Below are positions 24,814 through 32,821 of a DNA stretch of 35,393 bases, piece after piece. Position 1 is the stretch's first letter. Every line of letters starts with the position of its first letter. The stretch is from Caulobacter sp. (GTDB taxonomy: Bacteria; Pseudomonadota; Alphaproteobacteria; Caulobacterales; Caulobacteraceae), in the NCBI GenBank assembly GCA_028291265.1, contig JAQGIK010000052.1, forward strand, positions 1 through 35,393, given 5' to 3'. The notes under the pieces are model-generated. The model was not told where the DNA came from. It saw only the letters and a list, made by a program, of their open reading frames with translations, and made no database searches. Made by a program: the position numbers and the translations under genes.

Positions 24814-26205
24814 ATGCGTCTGGTCATCGCGGCGGCGGCCGTCTTCACCCTGTTGGGCGCCTCGGCCCATGCGGCCGAGCCCTCGCCTGAGGTCAAGGCC
24901 GAGGCCCGTACCCTGTTTTCAAAGATCATCGGCTTCCAGACCCAGGAGGGCCGGGGCCAGGTCCCGGCGCTGGCCAGGTACCTGATCGGCGAGCTGAAGA
25001 CCGCCGGTTTCAAGGACAGCGAGATGGAGATCGTGCCGCTCGGCGAGACCGCCGGCCTGATCGTCCGCTATCCGGGCAAGCCCGGTTCGGCCAAGCCGCC
25101 GGTGATCTTCATGGCCCACATGGACGTCGTCGCCGCCAGCAAGGAAGACTGGGGCGGCCGCGACCCCTATGTCCTGACCGAGGAGGACGGGACCTTCTTC
25201 GGCCGCGGCGTGGTCGACAACAAATACGGCGTCCTCGGCATCACCCAGAGCTTCATGCGCCTGCGCCGCGAGGGCTTCGTCCCCGACCGCGAGCTGATCC
25301 TGGCCTTCACGGGCGATGAGGAAACCACGGGCAAGACCGCCGTCGTGCTGGCCGCCAGGCTCAAGGGCGCCGCCTACGCCATCAACTCCGACGCCGGCGG
25401 CGGCTTCCGCGGCGGCGGCAACGAGAAGGCCAGCTACGCCCTGCAGGTGGCCGAGAAGACCTACGCCACCTACGAACTGACCGCCCACAACACCGGCGGC
25501 CACTCCTCGGCCCCGCGCCCCGACAACGCCATCTACGACCTGGCCGCGGCCCTCCAGAAGATCGCGGCGTATAAATTCGAGGCCCGCTGGAACCCGGTCA
25601 CCCTGGAGAGCTTCCGCCTGACCGCCCCCAGCCTCGAGGGCGAACTGGGCAAGGCCATGGCCCGCTTCGCCGCCAATCCGCACGACAAGGGCGCCATCGC
25701 CGAGCTCGACAAGTCCTGGGTGACCAACGAGTTGCGCACCACCTGCGTCGCCACCATGCTGCGCGGCGGCCATGCCGAGAACGCCCTGCCGGTGGCCGCC
25801 ACCGCCACCATCAACTGCCGCATCTTCCCCGGCCAGACCATCGCCGAGGTGCAGGCGACGCTGCTCAAGGTGGCTGGTAACGACAAACTCGAGATCAAGA
25901 CCACGGGCGAGCCCATCGAGAGCGACGTCTCGATTCCGCCGGACGAGCTGCGCGTGGCGCTGGCCAGGGTGCTGGCCGTCCGCTCGCCCGGTGTCGTCGC
26001 CGTCCCCTACATGGAGGCCGGCGCCACCGACGGCCTCTACTACCGCAGCGCCGGCATCCCGGCCCTCGGGGCCGGCGGCCTCTTCATGTCGCAAGGCGTC
26101 GACTACAACATCCACGGCAACAACGAACGCCTGCCCGTGGCCCAGTTCGACGACGGGCTCGACCACTTCTATCTGCTGATCAAGGCGTTGGCGGGTGGTC
26201 AGTAG
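24814..26205 (+). CDS. Exported M20 family metallopeptidase
   Basis: A 463-residue zinc exopeptidase of family M20/M25/M40 (carboxypeptidase or dipeptidase type). Ligand motifs are visible: His102 and Asp104 in MAHMDVVAA, Asp135 in GVVDNKYGV, the Glu169-Glu170 pair in TGDEETTG, Asp193 in NSDAGGG and a C-terminal His in VDYNIHGNNERLP. A dimerisation (lid) domain is inserted around residues 210-340. The N-terminus is a signal peptide (RLVIAAAAVFTLLGASAHA), so it acts outside the cytoplasm. GAGGGAG lies six bases before the ATG at 24814. It follows oxyR by 28 bases on the same strand; read-through from oxyR is possible. Confidence 0.94.
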   Translation: MRLVIAAAAVFTLLGASAHAAEPSPEVKAEARTLFSKIIGFQTQEGRGQVPALARYLIGELKTAGFKDSEMEIVPLGETAGLIVRYPGKPGSAKPPVIFMAHMDVVAASKEDWGGRDPYVLTEEDGTFFGRGVVDNKYGVLGITQSFMRLRREGFVPDRELILAFTGDEETTGKTAVVLAARLKGAAYAINSDAGGGFRGGGNEKASYALQVAEKTYATYELTAHNTGGHSSAPRPDNAIYDLAAALQKIAAYKFEARWNPVTLESFRLTAPSLEGELGKAMARFAANPHDKGAIAELDKSWVTNELRTTCVATMLRGGHAENALPVAATATINCRIFPGQTIAEVQATLLKVAGNDKLEIKTTGEPIESDVSIPPDELRVALARVLAVRSPGVVAVPYMEAGATDGLYYRSAGIPALGAGGLFMSQGVDYNIHGNNERLPVAQFDDGLDHFYLLIKALAGGQ

Positions 26206-26231
26206 AGCTCCGTCCCAACCACGCCAATCCC

Positions 26232-26262
26232 CGTCATCCTAGGCCTTGTGCCTAGGATGACG
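26232..26262 (+). terminator. 13-base-stem hairpin after the M20 peptidase gene
   Basis: CGTCATCCTAGGC (26232-26244) and GCCTAGGATGACG (26250-26262) form a perfect stem with a five-base loop. There is no T-tract directly after it, so termination may be rho-assisted, or this may be a member of a dispersed TCATCC-type repeat family. It is 27 bases after the peptidase stop. Confidence 0.65.
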
Positions 26263-26291
26263 ACGACGGGATGCCAACATAACGACAAAAC

Positions 26292-26380
26292 AGATATATC
26301 TAAATACCTCTTGCGCCTCGCCCATTCGCGATATATCTAAAATTCGACATATCGAAACACATCGTATGTCAGACATATCG
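26292..26380. promoter_or_regulatory. Operator array upstream of the His-rich PadR gene
   Basis: Four related ten-base sites lie in an AT-rich stretch: AGATATATCT (26292-26301, perfect palindrome), CGATATATCT (26329-26338), CGACATATCG (26345-26354) and AGACATATCG (26371-26380). The last is part of TATGTC-A-GACATA at 26365-26377, a perfect inverted repeat. TTGCGC (26311-26316) and TATCTA (26334-26339) at 17 bases form a plausible promoter, and the second site overlaps the -10 element. The pattern fits autorepression by a PadR dimer. Confidence 0.65.
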
Positions 26381-26397
26381 CAATAGGACTCATTTCA

Positions 26398-26949
26398 ATG
26401 CATCGCATGTTCGGCTTTCACCGCCACACCCATCATCGGGGCCCGTTTGGCCATCACGGCCGCCACAGCGGCGCTCACCACGGCTGGCGCCGTCCCGGCC
26501 GGTTCTTCGACCACGGCGACCTTCGCTTCGTGCTGCTCAAGCTGATCGCCGAGAGCCCCCGCCACGGCTACGAACTGATCAAGGCCGTCGAGGAAAACGC
26601 CGGCGGCGCCTATACCCCCAGCCCAGGCGTGGTCTATCCGACCCTGACCCTGCTGGAAGAGACCGGCCTGGTCACCGCCGAGGCCGAGGGCGGCAAGAAG
26701 CGCTACAGCATCACCCCCGAGGGCGAAGCCCAGCTGGCCGCCAACGAGGGCCAGGTGGCCGGCATCTTCGACCGCATGGCCCAGGCCGCCCAGGCCAGCG
26801 CCATCTTCTCCCCGCAGATCCTGCGGGCCCGCGAGAACCTCAAGACGGCGCTCAAACTCAAACTGACCGGCCAGTCCCTGACCAAGGACCAGATCGCCTC
26901 GATCTGCGACGCCCTCGACGCCGCCGCCGCCGCCGTCGAGCGGGCTTGA
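26398..26949 (+). CDS. PadR family regulator with His-rich N-terminus (YqjI/NfeR-like)
   Basis: A 183-residue repressor. Residues 1-40 contain ten histidines in the first 28 residues (HRMFGFHRHTHH, HHGRHSGAHH), an apparent metal-binding extension. The PadR winged helix follows at about 41-115 (LRFVLLKLIAESPRHGYELIKAVEE, SPGVVYPTLTLLEETGLV, KKRYSITPEG), then a C-terminal dimerisation helix. E. coli YqjI has the same layout; it is a nickel/iron-responsive repressor of the ferric reductase gene yqjH. AGGA lies nine bases before the ATG at 26398. The downstream gene is DUF2218, a domain often linked to siderophore-interacting proteins, which supports a metal or iron role. The metal itself is inferred. 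Confidence 0.9.
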   Translation: MHRMFGFHRHTHHRGPFGHHGRHSGAHHGWRRPGRFFDHGDLRFVLLKLIAESPRHGYELIKAVEENAGGAYTPSPGVVYPTLTLLEETGLVTAEAEGGKKRYSITPEGEAQLAANEGQVAGIFDRMAQAAQASAIFSPQILRARENLKTALKLKLTGQSLTKDQIASICDALDAAAAAVERA

Positions 26950-26963
26950 GGGGAGCGCGCCTG

Positions 26964-27287
26964 ATGGACAGCCACGCCCGCCTCCCGACGGAGAAGGCGG
27001 TCCGCTACATGACCCAGCTGGGCAAGCACTGGAGCCACAGGTTCCCGGTGCTGCTCGGCGAGGCCGACTGTGAGATCGACCTGCCCCTCGGCCGCTGCGT
27101 GATGCGCGCCGACGGGCAGGGGCTCGACATCACCGCCACCGCCGGGACCCCCGAGGGCCTCGGCAAGCTCGAGGACGTCATCGCCAGCCACCTGTCCCGC
27201 TTCGCCTTCCGCGAAGGCGAGATCAGCTTCGGCTGGACCCGAGCCTGGCCGGCCGGGTCGATCGATGTGAGCCGGATGCGGGCGTAG
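26964..27287 (+). CDS. DUF2218 domain protein
   Basis: A 107-residue protein matching the DUF2218 pattern: an N-terminal helix (KAVRYMTQLGKHWSHRFPV), then strands CEIDLPLGRCVMRADGQGLDITATA, and a helix LGKLEDVIASHLSRFAFRE before a final strand FGWTRA. In many bacteria this domain stands next to, or is fused to, siderophore-interacting FAD proteins, so an iron or heme link is known from context only. The ATG at 26964 has GAGGGGAG eight bases upstream; the TTG at 26946 that touches the padR stop is a less likely start. It is 14 bases after padR and surely cotranscribed. It ends before a long inverted repeat that also ends the convergent peptidase gene. Confidence 0.88.
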   Translation: MDSHARLPTEKAVRYMTQLGKHWSHRFPVLLGEADCEIDLPLGRCVMRADGQGLDITATAGTPEGLGKLEDVIASHLSRFAFREGEISFGWTRAWPAGSIDVSRMRA

Positions 27288-27294
27288 CCGCCGT

Positions 27295-27412
27295 TGCGTG
27301 CTTCGACACGCGGCCTTCGGCCGCTGCTCAGCATGACTGATATTTGAGGGGCTTCTCCCCCTCAGGTCATCCTGAGCAGCCCGCGGCGAGCGGGCGTGTC
27401 GAAGGACGCACG
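27295..27412. repeat. Inverted repeat pair between convergent genes, likely bidirectional terminator
   Basis: A reversed copy at 27295-27336 (TGCGTGCTTCGACACG ... GCTGAGCA-like end) and a direct copy at 27367-27412 (TCATCCTGAGCAG ... GTGTCGAAGGACGCA) are inverted copies of one element of about 42-46 bases, each with its own internal stem. A TGAGGGG/CCCCTCA hairpin lies between them. The whole forms a large cruciform in the gap between DUF2218 and the S9 gene. Confidence 0.8.
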
Positions 27413-27426
27413 GCCGCCGCCGCCGT

Positions 27427-29556
27427 CTAATCCATCAAACGACGGCTGAGGTAGCTGTACTCCAGGGCCACCCGCATCGCCGTCTCGTTGAGGTTGGCGC
27501 TGGCCGCGTGGCCGCCGTCGATGTTCTCGTAGTAGAGCACCGGATAGCCCAGCGACTCCAGCTTGGCGGCGGCCTTGCGGGCGTGGCCGGGGGCGACGCG
27601 GTCGTCCTTGGTCGAGGTCTCGATATAGACCTCGGGATATTTCATACCGGGCCGTATATTCTGGTAGGGGCTGTACTTGGAAATGTAGCTCCAGTCCTTC
27701 GGATCGGTGCCGTCGCCGTACTCGCCGGCCCAGCTGGCCCCCGCGCCGCCCATCACCGTGTAGCGCTGCATGTCGAACAGCGGCACCTGGATGACCACGG
27801 CGTTGTAGAGGTCCGGGCGCTGCGTGAGCGCGACGCCCATCAGCAGGCCACCGTTCGAGCCGCCCATGATGCCGAGCCGCCGGGGCGAGGTGATCTTCCT
27901 GGCCACCAGGTCCTCGGACACCGCGAAGAAGTCGTCGTAGACCCGCTGGCGGTTCTCCTTCAGCCCCGCCTGGTGCCAGGCCGGCCCGAACTCGCCGCCG
28001 CCGCGGATGTTGGCCAGCACATAGACGCCGCCCCGCTCGAGCCACAGCTTGCCGATGGTGCCCGAATAGTTGGGGTTCATCGACACCTGGAAGCCGCCAT
28101 AGGCGTACAGCAGGGTGGGGTTGGACCCGTCCAGCTTGATGTCCTTCCGGTGGACCACGAAGTAGGGAACCTTCGTCCCGTCCTTGCTGGTCGCCTCGAA
28201 CTGCTCGATGACCATGCCGCTGGCGTCGAACTTGGCCGGCGCGGCCTTGATCTGGGCCGGCTTGGCGCTGCCGTCGGCCAGCCACAGGGTGTTCGGGTTG
28301 AGGAAGTTGTTGACCGTCGCCAGCACCTGATCGCCGTGCGTCCCGACCGAGGCGATGCCCAGCGAGGAATTGGCCGGCAGGTCGAGCTTCTCACGCGTCC
28401 AGCCGCTCTTGCCGGGCCGGTAGGCGTAGATGGCGCCGGTGACGTTGTCGGTCAGCTCGACCACCAGGGTGTGGGCGGTGTTGGACACCGTCTCGATGGC
28501 CTGGCGGGCGGTCGGCCGCAGGATCAGCTCGGCCCTGGCCTTGGCCGGGTCGGCCAGCAGGGCCTTGAGGTCGAGCGCGACCAGGTCGCCCTGCTTGAGG
28601 TTCTGGGCGGTCCAGTCCTCGTCCAGGGTCAGGACCAGCCTGCCGTCGACCAGGGCCTGCACCGAGGACTTCAGCGGGAAGGGCAGCTTGACCGCCTTGC
28701 CGCCGGTCCAGGCGTAGGTCTCGGTCTCGAAGAAGCTGACCCCGCGGTTGATGAACACGGCCTGGGTCTTGCCGTCCGGATCGCGCAGCGTGTAGCCGCT
28801 GACCGAGATGTCGTCCTCGGTCCCGCGGAACATCTCGGTCGCCTGCTCGGCCGGCGTGCCGCGCTTCCACAGCTTCAGCACGAAGGGATAGCTCGACTTG
28901 GTCATCGTGCCCGGACCCCAGTCGCGGGCGATCATCAGGGTGTCCTTGTCGAGCCAGCCGATGTTCTGCTTGCCCTCGGGAGCAACGAAGCCGCCCTCGA
29001 CGAAGGTCTTGGTGACGGTGTCGAACTCGCGCACCGTCACCGCGTCCTTGCCGCCGTCCGACAGCGACACCAGGCAGTAGCGGTCATCGGGCGGCAGGCA
29101 GTTCGACCCCTTCCACACCCAGTTCTTGCCCTCGGCCGCCGACAGGGCGTCGAGGTCGAGGATGGTTTCCCATTCCGGCGTCGCCGTCCGGTAGCTGTCC
29201 ATGGTCGTGCGCCGCCAGACGCCGCGCACATGTTCCTTGTCCTGCCAGTAGTTGCGCAGTTCGGCGTCGTCCTTGCCCGACAGCCCGACCAGCGGGATGC
29301 GGTCCTGGGCGGTGACGATCTTCAGCGCCTCGTCGAACAGGCCCTGGTAGCGCTTGTCGCCCTGCAGCACCGGCAGCGAGCGGGCGTTCTGGTCGCGCGC
29401 CCAGCCCAGCGCTTTCTCTCCTTGCACCTCTTCCAGCCACTGGAAGGGATCGGCGGCGGTCGCGGACGGACCACCCGGCGATTGCTGGGCTTGGGCGGCG
29501 GGGATCGAGGACAGGGTCAAGGCGGCTACCGCGGCGGAGAGGAGGAGGGTTTTCAA
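27427..29556 (-). CDS. Exported prolyl oligopeptidase family S9A peptidase, second of a tandem pair
   Basis: A 709-residue serine peptidase. The N-terminal beta-propeller part (DPFQWLEEVQGEKALGWARDQNARS onwards) is followed by the alpha/beta hydrolase domain. The catalytic Ser567 lies in GIMGGSNGGLLMG, Asp in TKDDRVAPGHARK and His in IDGGHAAS near the C-terminus. A signal peptide (KTLLLSAAVAALTLSSIPAAQA) indicates export. The start is TTG at 29556, four bases after the stop of the first peptidase gene, with weak GAAG upstream, so it probably depends on translational coupling. It is a paralogue of the gene upstream with the same domain order and almost equal length. Confidence 0.95.
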   Translation of the reverse strand: MKTLLLSAAVAALTLSSIPAAQAQQSPGGPSATAADPFQWLEEVQGEKALGWARDQNARSLPVLQGDKRYQGLFDEALKIVTAQDRIPLVGLSGKDDAELRNYWQDKEHVRGVWRRTTMDSYRTATPEWETILDLDALSAAEGKNWVWKGSNCLPPDDRYCLVSLSDGGKDAVTVREFDTVTKTFVEGGFVAPEGKQNIGWLDKDTLMIARDWGPGTMTKSSYPFVLKLWKRGTPAEQATEMFRGTEDDISVSGYTLRDPDGKTQAVFINRGVSFFETETYAWTGGKAVKLPFPLKSSVQALVDGRLVLTLDEDWTAQNLKQGDLVALDLKALLADPAKARAELILRPTARQAIETVSNTAHTLVVELTDNVTGAIYAYRPGKSGWTREKLDLPANSSLGIASVGTHGDQVLATVNNFLNPNTLWLADGSAKPAQIKAAPAKFDASGMVIEQFEATSKDGTKVPYFVVHRKDIKLDGSNPTLLYAYGGFQVSMNPNYSGTIGKLWLERGGVYVLANIRGGGEFGPAWHQAGLKENRQRVYDDFFAVSEDLVARKITSPRRLGIMGGSNGGLLMGVALTQRPDLYNAVVIQVPLFDMQRYTVMGGAGASWAGEYGDGTDPKDWSYISKYSPYQNIRPGMKYPEVYIETSTKDDRVAPGHARKAAAKLESLGYPVLYYENIDGGHAASANLNETAMRVALEYSYLSRRLMD

Positions 29557-29560
29557 CGCT

Positions 29561-31696
29561 TCAATCCATCAGTTGGCGTGACAGGTACACGTAATGCATG
29601 GCCCAGCGCCTGGCGTTGGCCTTGGGATCGGCGCCGTTGGCGTGACCCCCGTCGAGGTTCTCATGGTAGAGATAGGGCTGGCCCAGGCTCTGCAGTTTGG
29701 CCGCGAACTTGCGGGCGTGGCCCGGATGGACCCGGTCGTCCTTGGTCGAGGTGGTGATGTAGGCCAGCGGGTATTTCACCCCGGGCTTGAGGTTCTGATA
29801 GGGGCTGTAGGCCGCGATCCAGGCCGCTTCCTCCGGCTTCTCCGGATCGCCGTACTCGCCGATCCACGAGGCTCCGGCCGGCAGCTTGTGATAGCGCAGC
29901 ATGTCGAGCAGCGGGCTTTCCACCACCACCGCGTTCCACAGGTCCGGCCGCTGGGTCAGGGCCACGCCCATCAGCAGCCCGCCGTTCGAACGGCCATAGG
30001 CGCCCAGGCGCCGGGGGCTGGTGACCCCGTCCTTGATCAGCGCCTCGGCCACCGCGAAATAGTCGTCATAGGCCCGCTGGCGGTTGGCCTTCAGCGCCGC
30101 CTCGTGCCAGGCCGGCCCGAACTCGCCGCCGCCGCGGATGTTGGCCACCGCATAGACGCCGCCGCGCTCGAGCCACAGCTTGCCGACGATCGGGTCGTAG
30201 ACGGGCAGCTTCGACAGCTGGAAACCGCCGTAGGCGTGCAGCAGGGTCGGGGCCTGGCCGTTCATCGCCAGGTCCTTGCGGCGGACCAGAAAGTAGGGGA
30301 TGGCCGTGCCGTCCTTGGAGATGGCCGTCCGCTGCTCGACCATCAGGTTCTCGGCGTCGAACTTCGCCGGCAGCAGTTTCACGGGCTTGGACATCGGCGT
30401 CGAACCGACCCCGAGCTTCAGGGTGGTCGGGGTGAGGAAGGTCTCCTCGGTGTAGAAGACGTCGTCGCCCTTGTCGGCCGTCGAGACGATCGACACGGCG
30501 GCGTTGTCGGCCCCCAGATACCGCTGCATCAGCCAGACGCCCTGGGTCTGGTTGAAGCTGACCAGCGAGCCGCGGACGTTGTTGTACAGCACCGCCACGA
30601 CCCGGTTGTCGGTGACGCGGATCTGGTCTCGGTCCAGGGCCACCCGGTCCTTGGGCTCGAACACCACCTGGGCGACCGGCTTGGGGGCCGGGCCGCGGTT
30701 GCGCGGCTGCGGGCTGAACTGGTTGGCGATCATCGTCGGCACGTCGACCGCGATCACCGAGCCGGTCTTGTAGCTGTCGCCCTTCCAGGTCCAGTCCTGC
30801 TGGATGGAGACGATCAGCCGGCCGCCGACCATGCCGTGCACGTTCGACCGCGTCGGCAGCATCAGCCGCTGGGTCCTCAGCTGGTCATCGACCACGAACC
30901 AGGCGGTGTTGAAGAAATCGAGCCCCAGCCCGACCAGAACCAGCCTGTTTCCCTTGGCGTCCTTGACCACCTCCGGGTTGACGCTGACGTGCCGGGTCTC
31001 CCCCTCGAACACCGTCTTGGCCGCGCTCAGCGGCTGGCCACGGCCGAGAACCTTGATGATCCGCCCATATCCGCTCTCGGTCAGGCTGCCCGGACCCCAG
31101 TCGCGGGTCAGGATCAGCCGGTCGTCGTCCAACCAGTCGATGTTCTGCTTGCCCTCGGGCAGTTTGAAGCCGTCGGCCACGAACCGCTTGGCCGCCAGGT
31201 CGAACTCCCGCACCTCGACCGCATCCTTGCCGCCGTTCGACAGCGACACCAGACAGCGGTCATAGCCGGGCGAGCGGCAGTTGGCGCCCTTCCAGATCCA
31301 GTTGGCGTGCTCGACCGCGCTCAGGGCGTCGAGATCGAGCACCGTCTCCCACTGCGGCTCTGCGCTGCGGTAGCTCTCCAGCGTCGTACGCCGCCAGATC
31401 CCGCGCACATGCTCGCCGTCCTGCCAGAAATTGTAGACCGCCGCGCCGATGAACTCCGGCAGCGGAATGCGGTCCTTGGCCGACAGCACGGCCAGGGCCT
31501 CGTCGTGCAGCGTCTTGTAGCGGGCATCCCCGGTCAGCACCGGCTCGGCCCTGGCGTTCTCGCCCTTCACCCAGTCGAGCGCCCTGGGGGCCTCGACCTC
31601 CTCCAGCCACTGGAAGGGGTCGGTCTGAGCCACGGCGACCGCGGCCGACGCCAACAACGCAAGACCGGCGAGAGCGGCAAGGCGGAACGAACGCAT
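29561..31696 (-). CDS. Exported prolyl oligopeptidase family S9A peptidase, first of a tandem pair
   Basis: A 711-residue serine peptidase with a signal peptide (RSFRLAALAGLALLASAAVAVAQ), an N-terminal propeller domain starting DPFQWLEEVEAP and a C-terminal alpha/beta hydrolase domain. The nucleophile is Ser570 in GAYGRSNGGLLMG; the catalytic Asp is in TKDDRVHPGHARK and His in LDGGHANG. Its nucleophile elbow has GRSNGG in place of the GGSNGG found in the second copy and in most family members. GGGGA lies five bases before the ATG at 31696. The pair would cleave proline-containing peptides outside the cytoplasm; differing elbow residues suggest some divergence in substrate or activity. Confidence 0.95.
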   Translation of the reverse strand: MRSFRLAALAGLALLASAAVAVAQTDPFQWLEEVEAPRALDWVKGENARAEPVLTGDARYKTLHDEALAVLSAKDRIPLPEFIGAAVYNFWQDGEHVRGIWRRTTLESYRSAEPQWETVLDLDALSAVEHANWIWKGANCRSPGYDRCLVSLSNGGKDAVEVREFDLAAKRFVADGFKLPEGKQNIDWLDDDRLILTRDWGPGSLTESGYGRIIKVLGRGQPLSAAKTVFEGETRHVSVNPEVVKDAKGNRLVLVGLGLDFFNTAWFVVDDQLRTQRLMLPTRSNVHGMVGGRLIVSIQQDWTWKGDSYKTGSVIAVDVPTMIANQFSPQPRNRGPAPKPVAQVVFEPKDRVALDRDQIRVTDNRVVAVLYNNVRGSLVSFNQTQGVWLMQRYLGADNAAVSIVSTADKGDDVFYTEETFLTPTTLKLGVGSTPMSKPVKLLPAKFDAENLMVEQRTAISKDGTAIPYFLVRRKDLAMNGQAPTLLHAYGGFQLSKLPVYDPIVGKLWLERGGVYAVANIRGGGEFGPAWHEAALKANRQRAYDDYFAVAEALIKDGVTSPRRLGAYGRSNGGLLMGVALTQRPDLWNAVVVESPLLDMLRYHKLPAGASWIGEYGDPEKPEEAAWIAAYSPYQNLKPGVKYPLAYITTSTKDDRVHPGHARKFAAKLQSLGQPYLYHENLDGGHANGADPKANARRWAMHYVYLSRQLMD

Positions 31697-31777
31697 GGAA
31701 ATCCCCGAAACCTGGAAGCGGGGAGCATAGGCGCCCCCGTGGCGGGAGCAAGGCGGGAAGATTCGGCTTTCTGCGCG

Positions 31778-32314
31778 CTACTGAAAATCCAACATTGGCA
31801 TCTGCTCGACAAGAAGCGCGACCGCGTACACTGCGTCGAAGTCGTAGGAAATTCGCGCGAGGCTGGGATCCCAGTAGCGACCGTGCGCCAGCCAGTGGCG
31901 GTACTTGAGCGCGCCCTTTACTTCGCGGATCGCTTCGCGGTGCTCAGGATGTTCCGCCTTCCATGTGTCTAGGATGTCTTCTTCGAGGCGAGTTTTGTTA
32001 CTTCGGCCAAAGATTTTTTGGAAGCGGCGCGACAAGGCGCCCTTCTTCTTGAGCACGACGCGCGTATGAAAATCGACGCGAAACTTGGCTTCCACAGCGG
32101 TGAGAAGGGCCAGGGAGGCCAGAATGTCCAGCTCCCTCAGACGCTCCCGTTTGGCTCCGCTGAGTTCTTCGGCGGTCAGGAAGGCGAATCGATCAGCGAA
32201 TTCCGGGTTCGCCGTGCTGAAAATGAGCCGCAGCCCCGCTTCCGCATCTAGGCGGAACAAGGCGATCTCTTCGAACCTTTGATGCTTGCCAGATAAAGAA
32301 AATGATCTAGCCAT
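31778..32314 (-). CDS. Small helical protein with HEPN-type R-x4-H motif, possible RNase toxin
   Basis: A 178-residue, mostly helical protein. Near its C-terminus it has YRHWLAHGRYW, with Arg139 and His144 in the R-x4-H arrangement followed by Gly, as in the catalytic motif of HEPN-fold RNases, including the RiboL-PSP and MAE_28990 groups. Earlier helices carry conserved-looking charged residues (LLTAVEAKFRVDFHTR), which fit the first HEPN helix pair. I do not recognise the exact family, and HEPN assignment is by motif and helix pattern only. The ATG at 32314 overlaps the stop of the upstream gene by eight bases. Counted sequence lines inside the gene are 53-55% GC, against 73-77% nearby, which indicates recent acquisition. 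Confidence 0.75.
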   Translation of the reverse strand: MARSFSLSGKHQRFEEIALFRLDAEAGLRLIFSTANPEFADRFAFLTAEELSGAKRERLRELDILASLALLTAVEAKFRVDFHTRVVLKKKGALSRRFQKIFGRSNKTRLEEDILDTWKAEHPEHREAIREVKGALKYRHWLAHGRYWDPSLARISYDFDAVYAVALLVEQMPMLDFQ

Positions 32315-32813
32315 TACTGACGGCGATCAGGCTTTCCTGCAGTGTCTTCTCGTCCAAGTCGGTCAGCCGGACGCCAGGTGGGGGGCTTGCGAATTTCCAG
32401 CGCCATTCACCGGATCGCTCGGACTCCGGAACGCTGGAGCCAATGACTTGCGTCCGTTCCTTAGGAACGAGAACCAACCGAGCGTCTCGGGCCGGCCCCT
32501 CGATATCAACGCGCGCCTTTGCGCCGATGACGGCGACACCGGCGGGTTTGAACAATATCTTGTGCGGCCCGATTGTAAGAGTCAGGGTCGGTCCCTGGTA
32601 TTGGCCGTAGGTCTCGTCGAAGTAGCTCTGCTTCCCGCTGGCTGCAGAGATTTCGCCTCGCCGAATGAAGGGTTCGAGGGTCTCCTGGACCCGTGCAAAC
32701 AGCCCCTCCAAGTCCGCGGTCCATTCCTGAAGACGGCGTGCGCGCCTTTCCTCAGCCTCAGGGCCGATCTTGGCGTTCTGGTCTCTTACGAAGCGGTTGA
32801 AATTGATCGACAT
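32307..32813 (-). CDS. Unknown protein paired with the HEPN-type gene, possible antitoxin or sensor
   Basis: A 168-residue protein that I do not recognise. Residues 1-50 look like a charged helical region (GPEAEERRARRLQEWTADLEGLFARVQETLEPF). From about residue 70 the pattern is strand-rich (PTLTLTIGPHKILFKPAGVAVIGA, ARVDIEGPARDARLVLVPKER), and the last part SGEWRWKFASPPPGVRLTDLDEKTLQESL is a short strand and helix. No helix-turn-helix is obvious. It is the first gene of a two-gene operon and overlaps the HEPN gene by eight bases (32307-32314), the usual layout for toxin-antitoxin and other tightly coupled pairs. A -10 element and a palindromic repeat lie right before it. Its GC content is also below the flanks (62% in one counted line). 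Confidence 0.75.
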   Translation of the reverse strand: MSINFNRFVRDQNAKIGPEAEERRARRLQEWTADLEGLFARVQETLEPFIRRGEISAASGKQSYFDETYGQYQGPTLTLTIGPHKILFKPAGVAVIGAKARVDIEGPARDARLVLVPKERTQVIGSSVPESERSGEWRWKFASPPPGVRLTDLDEKTLQESLIAVSNG

Positions 32814-32821
32814 TGGGAGCG

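Noticed and set aside
29594-31972. Open frames of over 740 codons on the plus strand opposite both S9A genes (27508-29757 and 29594-31972)
   Set aside because: Both are antisense to complete peptidase genes with intact catalytic motifs and show no domain features. Long shadows are expected at this GC content.
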